From NCBI GenBank assembly GCA_032622095.1, contig CP136066.1:91905319-91969318 (forward strand): a stretch of DNA of 64,000 nt, in the 5' to 3' direction. How positions within the stretch are numbered: position 1 is the stretch's first letter; each line of letters starts with the position of its first letter. The translations under genes were made by a program, and so were the position numbers. The notes below the pieces were generated by a model. That model was not told the origin of the DNA. It saw only the letters and a program-made list of their open reading frames with translations, and did no database searches. This stretch comes from Siphonodentalium dalli (taxonomy: Eukaryota > Mollusca > Scaphopoda > Gadilida > Siphonodentaliidae). Of the stretch, positions 57,831 to 64,000 are shown piece after piece.

Positions 57831-58539
57831 CAACAGCCGCCTCGGACTACCCTTCGAATTATGGTGGTTCCAAAGACTGGTACACAGCTGAAGCGGTGTC
57901 CCGTTTAGCCACTGCACATAGCAGCCTCCCGGTACCTCCCCGGAGTGAGACAGGCGTGAACATTACAAGATTGAAACACGAAATGCAAAGAGATATGTCA
58001 CAAAAGAAACAACATACATGCAAAAACAGAAGAGACAACTAGACACTGGAAACAAAATAGAATAGAGGGCAGAAATGTAATCTGAAACACTGTGGAGAGG
58101 CGTGACTATCCTATTGATTGAGTCGGGTCAACTCAATCATCCGTCTGGAAGAGATGTATGACCAAATAGGACCACGAGCTAAGCCGTATCAGCAAGTCGA
58201 TACCCCATGCGATAAGACCACCCTAGTACCTCCAGGTATATACTGAAAGTGCCACAATGAAAAAAATCAACTCTACCCCTTCAGAAAAGCGATATACGGT
58301 TAGTTCATGGACCTGGCCATTTGCTGTATTCTGATTAGGCTATAGTGGAATCACACACAGAACTGTACAAAATGCAATTGATCTGTTTATGTTATGTCAC
58401 CACAGTTGATACAGTGTAAAACTGTGCACTTAAATTATTCAGTTATCTAGGATGCACAATTGTAAGATTGTGAATCATGAACAATTTCGTCGTGCCGTCA
58501 AACTACCATTCCCATGTCGTGTTCCGGCACATCGTTGAT

Positions 58540-58970
58540 TTGTCGTATGATGGCGACACATATTAATACGTGTTAGTTTTGTTGCTGTGGAAAATGTAAA
58601 CCACATGTACACTATTGGGTTTATTATATCACGGAAATCACTATATATAAGTGTGTATGAATCCGCGATAAAAATGTTTGATCAATATATGTGTGCCCCT
58701 CATCGGACCCCATTCATGACATGGACCACACCAATTATGCATCTTTATATCACACAATTAGATTCCCTGTATCATGCAGATGACTATAAATAAGATTGGT
58801 AGGAATCGGCGACAAAAATAAAAGTTTTTTTTATTAATTATGGCTCACCTCTCCTTTCCCTGACTCGGTCGGCACTAGTAGGTATCTTTAAACCTCGTCG
58901 TATGATTCCACATATCATGGAGATAATTATATATAAGGGTGGTGTATATCGGCGACAGAACTATTTCCAT
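58540..58970 (+). repeat. Degenerate ~140-bp tandem repeat, about three units
   Basis: TCA(T/C)GGA(G/A)AT(A/C)A(T/C)TATATA followed by a GGTGTATATCGGCGACA-like block appears near 58,627, 58,770 and 58,912. Units are strongly diverged. Non-coding. Confidence 0.5.
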
Positions 58971-59429
58971 CGAATTGGATGTCATCCCTTAATCCGACAG
59001 CGTCATTTTAGACATGTTTTAACCTGCACTATTATCTTCCCAGCAAGATGTTACCCCCTGTTATTTCCCTTTGGATCCCTATAGATGGGCCCCACTAATG
59101 TATATATCGGACAGAAAGATTCGCAAATATATATCAGATTTAAAGTCAGGTATATGTATCAGATCTGGAAGAATTTCCTCTTTATCGGCCTCAATCCACG
59201 CGGAAATAATGTCACGTTGTTAAGTTTACCACAATAATATGTCCCCAGTAACTTAAATTTCTTTGTACCATGAATTGTCATTTGCTTGAATAACGAATTC
59301 GTCATAAGGAGATCCATGCATATAGACAATTGGGCAGATTGCACACTGATGGAAAATATATACCCATTTTCTCCAGTTCCAAACAGCAAGAACTGATCAG
59401 AAGAAATGAGTGGAAAATAGTATATTGTT

Positions 59430-59765
59430 TTACACTTCCGGTGGCCATTTTGGGACCCATCGTGGGTTGGGGGTTCTAAATTTTTCCTCAAAGCTAGCAT
59501 AATGTTATAGCATCAGATTGATATACATATACATTTCACAACAGTTTCTCCCTGAAAATCGAATCAATCTCAGTAAGTGTCTCTTTATACTAACGGCGGC
59601 CATGTTGGACGCTATCTTGGATCCTGGAATTTCCTCAAAGCGGATTTTATCTGATTTTGGATTTATTATTCCTGGGATCTTCCCGAGTCGAATGATTCCA
59701 AAATCGCTTCTTTACCAATTTCTTTCGGGTGAACCCCCTTTTTCGCGTACAACGACATACTACAT
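59430..59765 (+). repeat. Dispersed degenerate repeat related to 13.4-13.9 kb
   Basis: CTTCCGGTGGCCATTTTGG (59,437) and GGCGGCCATGTTGGACGC (59,595), each followed by TTTCCTCAAAG, echo CTTCCGG..ACCATTTTGTCC and CAAAGCGGATTTT at 13,745-13,915. The 83-codon frame here carries no recognisable domain. Confidence 0.45.
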
Positions 59766-60339
59766 GTGACGCACATTACACATAGGATGAAATATACATG
59801 GTTTGTTGTTATAACCTCATAAAATCCTATATTTGGGAACCGGTGTATTGTCTCTCACTGTACGAACAATAGAGTAACACACCGCCCAAACTCCATGCAG
59901 CGTCCTCTCCGTTATTACTGCGATATATCACTGCCGGAAGGATGGTACTTTGCGGACCAATACATCTATTTTTCATATCGTCGGACTATATTTAGTCACC
60001 TATTATCTTATTTTGACCACTAAAAGTTTCCAATAATGGTAATTATTTAGGTATTGATAAGAAAAATATGAACTGAGCCAGACGTAGACACTTTTAATCC
60101 TAAAACATAAGAACCAAGGTCATGTCAGAAATCCTTACCAAATGTCCTTGTGGCAGTGGTATCTCAACGGAGCGATGGTAGATAACTCTGCCTGGAGGTT
60201 GCACTCCGCCTCGAATTACAGCAATATGAAAGCGCGAACAGATAATAATTCGGTCCATCAAAAGTACATGCGTATGACCTTCCTGTTAGAGTAGAGAATA
60301 ATACATACACACTATATACACAACCATATTTTATTTCAG

Positions 60340-60489
60340 GTATAGTTATTGAAAACGACATTTGGGACCCTGATGTAGAGCATGTACTGACGGCGGCCAT
60401 TCGTTCTCAACAAAGTACAACCAATATAACACTGGAGGGACAGTTTCATCACATCCCTACAAGGAGTGCCAGTAGTGCAAGCACCGCAG
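60340..60489 (+). CDS. Exon 2: start of the amino-terminal domain, probable ionotropic glutamate receptor
   Basis: Bounded by TTATTTCAG and GTATCA. The 150-bp exon is phase 1 at both ends; with exon 1 it forms a Gly codon across the junction and continues IVIENDIWDPDVEHVLTAAI, then TTNITLEGQFHHIPTRSASS. The combined pattern (beta strand RIG.(V/I).E, a helix with ..EHVLTAAI, then a second strand) fits the first beta-alpha-beta unit of the periplasmic-binding-like amino-terminal domain of NMDA, delta or kainate-type receptors, which are ligand-gated channels of the plasma membrane. The subtype cannot be decided from 50 residues. Further exons must lie to the right of 60,489 and probably outside the window. 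It could instead be another ANF-receptor-fold protein. Confidence 0.55.
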
Positions 60490-60577
60490 GTATCACACAT
60501 ATTTAAGTACCCATGCTAATGTGATATTAATTTAGTGGTTCCAGTGGAAACTCTAAGACGCTTGTATGGGAGCATTA

Positions 60578-61134
60578 TCTCATATATATTTTGAAGACCT
60601 CTGTCTGTATGTATGTTTGTTTGTTTGTTTGTTTGTCTGTCTGTCTGTCTGTCATTTATACAAATCTACGATTCTCGACCGATCGGGACGAAACTTGGTA
60701 CGTGTGTGTAGTTTGACCGGGCGGTGAACGTTGTCGTATTGGCGAGCCCGTGCGGCGCCCGCTTCGCGCATGCGCAGACGAGATCTCGGAAACGGGTGGA
60801 GCTATCGACTTGAAATTTGCTATGTGAATGTATCTTGCCCCGGATACGAACTTTATCGGGTCGCCGAGCCCGTGCGACGCCAGATTCGCGCATGCGCAGA
60901 CCAGATCTCGGAAACGGGTGGAGCTATCGACTTGAAATTTGCTATGTGAATGTATCTTGCCCCGGATACGAATTTTATCGGGTCGCCGAGCCCATGCGAC
61001 GCCAGCTTCGCGCATGCGCAGACCAGATCTCGGAAACGGGTAGAGCTATCGACTTGAAATTTCGGGCTGGGTAGAGCTATCGACTTGAAATTTGGTTTTT
61101 GAATAGCCCGGACAACGTCGGGCTCATCGGCTAG
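60578..61134 (+). mobile_element. Helitron 1 (557 bp, non-autonomous)
   Basis: Starts TCTCATATATATTTTGAAGA after a host A. A (GTTT)n/(GTCT)n microsatellite follows, then ~122-bp direct repeats (AGATCTCGGAAACGGGTGG at 60,781, 60,903 and 61,025). The 3' end has the hairpin AGCCCG-loop-CGGGCT (61,105-61,124) six bases before the terminal CTAG at 61,131-61,134. No Rep/helicase is encoded. It lies 88 bp downstream of exon 2. Short ORFs on both strands follow the 122-bp repeats. Confidence 0.85.
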
Positions 61135-61729
61135 TCTATTATATATTTTGGGAAATCTGTCTGTCTGTCTGTCTGTTCGCGATGGACTCGAGAACGGCCG
61201 AGCCGATTTCGATGAAACTTGGTATGTGGGGATACTTTCGGCCGGGGAATGGCGTAGGCCTATTAATTTGCCCGTGCGACGTGACATTGACCTTGAAATC
61301 GGGTAATTTCTAGGGATACTTTCGTATGGGGAGTGTCATAAGCCTATTCATTTGCCCGTGCGACGTGACCTTGACCTTGAAATCGGGTCAATTCAAGGTC
61401 AAATCGCGAATTTTTATGGGATTTCGACGAAATTTTATACATAGGGTTACTTTTGTCCACTGAGTGTTTTGGACGGGTCAAATCGTGACCCCGACCTGAC
61501 ATTGACCTTCAAAATGATCAATTCAAGGTCAAATCGGGTAAAACCGGATGGATTTCGACGGGTACTTTTGTCGGGTACTTTTGTCCGGGCAGTGTTTTGG
61601 ACGGGTCAAATCGTGACCCAGACCTGACCTTGACCTTGACCTTCAAAATGGTCAATTCAAGGTCAAATCCCTCAATTCGCCGAAAAGCTGAGGGGAAACA
61701 GTCCGGACGAAGTCGGGTCCACCAGCTAG
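61135..61729 (+). mobile_element. Helitron 2 (595 bp), joined directly to Helitron 1
   Basis: Starts TCTATTATATATTTTGGG immediately after the CTAG of Helitron 1, has a (GTCT)n tract, the ATTTCGATGAAACTTGGTA block shared with the Helitron at 1-286, and repeated TTGACCTTGAAATCGGGT-type units. It ends with an imperfect hairpin (CCGGAC/GTCGGG) and CTAG at 61,726-61,729 followed by T. Non-coding. Confidence 0.85.
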
Positions 61730-62225
61730 TTCTTATATAAAAAGAACCCTTATATTTTCTAAAGTTATCATTTCCGCGATCTTTGGTTAATCCTAGATAT
61801 TCATAAAAAGCCAGAGTCTATATAAAGCATCCAAGAACATATATTTTGTGAACTGTTTTAGTAATGGCTGCACTGGTGTTCGCAGAATGACATGGGTAGC
61901 CGTCTCGATTATGGGTGGTTTGCAACAACCAGATCAGCCTCTATATTCAAATTATTTACAATGCATATGTTTTTGAATGTACTAAACACATAATTGCTTT
62001 TCTGCGATTAGTTCAGATTAGCCAAAGGCAGCGAGTGTGACGTATATATTTAGAAAATGTAAAGATATTTGTTCTTACCAGCATCATTTTTCCTCACCGA
62101 CATCATAGTAATTCATTAGGAACCTCCGACATCATAGCAAATCAGCAATCAATAGCAGGAAGAATTAACATGGTGTGGGTATGCATAAAATCTGCTTATT
62201 TGACACACAAATCTATGCGAACCTA
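61730..62225. other. Stretch without recognisable gene
   Basis: AT-rich sequence, presumably intron; nothing identified. Confidence 0.5.
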
Positions 62226-62549
62226 AGGTGTGTGAGGTTAGTTCGACGTTCGATATTAATTTGATATTCGGCACTTAAAAATAAAAAAATGAGGGGTGCA
62301 CCATGAGTCCGATTCGTGCTCTCTCACTGAAACATCGTCCGAAATTCGGCTCTTTTCCTGTTTTTAGCTGGACGTACAAAATAACATATAAAAAAAAAAA
62401 ATACGCAAAATTTGTTTTGCACAATGAGACTTACATGTATACAAACATAATTCGTGCTCTCAAACTAAAAAAAAATTCCATTATTTTCCTGCTGAAATCT
62501 GACAATTCACGAATTCGAACTTCAAACGTCGAAATAACTTCACACACCT
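62226..62549. mobile_element. MITE with TA target site, ~30-bp inverted termini
   Basis: Left end AGGTGTGTGAGGTTAGTTCG and right end (reverse complement) AGGTGTGTGAAGTTATTTCG, both continuing ACGTT. TA lies just outside each end (62,224-62,225 and 62,550-62,551). It is 324 bp and contains a CGTGCTCTC motif twice. TA duplications are typical of Tc1/mariner-type elements. The 88-codon frame across it is not a gene. Confidence 0.7.
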
Positions 62550-62551
62550 TA

Positions 62552-64000
62552 CTTCAACTGTGTGCCTGAATGTCTGGCACCCATCAGCGGTATTTGTTGT
62601 CGGTTCATTTTAATTTTCATTGGAATGTTCCGGTGCTTACATATGTTACAATAACAATTGATTAACATGTTCATGTTAATTATTCCAGAACAGAAATCAT
62701 GGGAGACACTAAACTAAAAAACTAAACGCGATTAGAACGAAATTTCGAAACCTGTGTACCCTTCAGCACTTTTTAAAATACTAATATATGTTACTAAAGT
62801 ACAGTAAATGAGGTTATAACGAACCAAAGCCGGACACTTTGGGTCGTATATAGACTATATCTGATTCTGTGACGTCACCAATTATTATCTGATACGGCGC
62901 TGTTGTTTTGAATTTCGCGAGCGCGAATGTCGCACAGTAGATCGTAATCGGCTGTCAAGAGGCCAACCCAAATCAGTCGACGTGCAACATTCTCCTATTT
63001 ATATAAACGTCATAAAATCATTTATATGTTTTTATTTATAAGGGAAAGCAGGTCCATAATGAATTTCTAACGGGTCTACTCCGGCACTATACTTGATCCA
63101 ATCATCGGACCCTAGGAAGTTTTAATATTTTTTAAAAATAAACTAAAATCACCACAACTCAACACCATCTACGTGTATCTCAAAGCTTTATTTTCCAACT
63201 GATGCACAGCAGTTGATCAATACCGCATGGTTATGTAGAGACTATACCGTGCGAAAGGAAATAAGATAATATTTAATATGGATTTGATTGTTATGATAAG
63301 CCTGCATATATATCCTATTTTCTTGAATAGAATGAAAACATATACTTATGAACAAAGCAGAAGATACATTCAGTTTCACGCGAATTCGGTCAATGGTGAA
63401 AGTTGCACGATGACGTTGTTTGTCGACTATCGTTGAAATCGACATGATGACATGTTATGAATTATGAAATGAACATCCTGAGTATCTGAAGCGGGGAGCT
63501 TCACCAGCACGCCAAGTAATATAATGGTTAGTTTCAATTCCATGCACTCTCGACAACATATATAACTATTTATAATTACCCCACCAAACAGAAGCCTTAT
63601 GCATGTGAATCTTATTTGGTGGGAATCTATAAAGCGATTTTGACAAGAATTGTTTTAAACGCTACATGCAGAAACCCCTATGTGATTGTTTGACTTTGGT
63701 TCGTTAATTACGCTTGCGTATGATCATATTAATATCCCTTGGATCGATGGTTCTTAAATAGTTTGTCACAATAATCGCTTGTGTTCCAACATGCACGAAG
63801 AAATTCCTGCCAGAATTTGAGAAAATCCATTTTAAAGTACCAACAAAGTTTGACAAAACGTGCCCCTGACCCTTAGTTGATTATTTATCAGTAGGCGAAG
63901 GTTCCAAGTTGAGATTACATCGTCTAAGGGACTTTGTGGGCGATTTTGCTTTACGCCACTTACAATCATGGAATTTATCCAGTGTAATTATTTCAGCATC
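62552..64000. other. Stretch without recognisable gene; possible splice acceptor at the very end
   Basis: AT-rich DNA. The last bases read AATTATTTCAG|CATC (AG at 63,995-63,996), which could be the next intron's acceptor, but the exon itself is outside the window. Confidence 0.35.

Larger units (their letters stand above)
49833..60339 (+). other. Inferred intron 1 (~10.5 kb), filled with mobile-element relics
   Basis: Starts GTAAGT and ends TTATTTCAG; phase 1 on both sides. It contains repeat S, a GC-rich fold-back element with a CR1-like fragment, a reverse-transcriptase relic, a gag-like ORF1 relic and tandem repeats. Stretches 49,900-50,700, 55,350-56,930, 57,840-58,530 and 59,770-60,330 hold nothing I can identify. 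The 127-codon frame at 50,143-50,526 has no recognisable domain. Confidence 0.45.

Noticed and set aside
60656-61287. Frames of up to 144 codons on both strands
   Set aside because: They follow the 122-bp repeats inside the Helitrons and cross the joint between two elements.

Overview
This is a piece of a eukaryotic nuclear genome, most likely a marine invertebrate. Reasons: there are no operons or long cellular ORFs, host coding sequence appears only as short exons with GT/AG borders, and the rest is satellites, MITEs, Helitrons and several clades of decayed non-LTR retrotransposons. One retrotransposon has a 2A-like motif at the front of its pol ORF, a trait reported for CR1-clade elements of sea urchin, oyster and lancelet. 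I cannot name the phylum with confidence.

Layout. (1) 1-286: 5' end of a minus-strand Helitron running off the window. (2) 529-19,915: a satellite domain. A 68-bp satellite (A), a ~150-bp satellite (C) and a ~165-bp satellite (B) run inward from the left; B and A return in inverted orientation on the right (15,966-18,925). Between them lie further mirrored pairs (G, Q, D) around a centre near 12.72 kb, so the region is an imperfect giant palindrome. It also holds a MITE family (H) with CAGGGG termini and 7-bp target duplications. (3) 20-27 kb: sparse DNA with a TTAA-flanked MITE, a fold-back element and no confident gene. (4) 27,124-47,731: a nested transposon complex. A fold-back element J with ~700-bp inverted arms is split inside its right arm by a 17-kb insertion bounded by a 10-bp duplication. 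That insertion is read as a plus-strand non-LTR element (ORF1 at 30.5-32.0 kb, CR1-like ORF2 at 43.5-46.8 kb), itself filled by tandem repeats, a TTAA MITE and a minus-strand non-LTR element (36.9-42.7 kb) whose pol is split by another TTAA MITE. (5) 49,745-60,489: the only host gene I can support. Two exons, a signal-peptide exon and a 150-bp exon, join in phase and resemble the amino-terminal domain of an ionotropic glutamate receptor. The ~10.5-kb intron holds a GC-rich fold-back element enclosing a second CR1-like fragment, a reverse-transcriptase relic and a gag-like ORF1 relic. (6) 60,578-61,729: two Helitrons joined exactly head to tail. (7) 62,226-62,549: a TA-flanked MITE; the rest looks empty.

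Almost every open frame is a retrotransposon relic or an accidental frame inside a tandem repeat. The retroelements all carry frameshifts, stops or lost catalytic residues, so none looks autonomous. The most informative features are the target-site duplications and frame-restoring insertions, which allow the order of insertion to be read directly.
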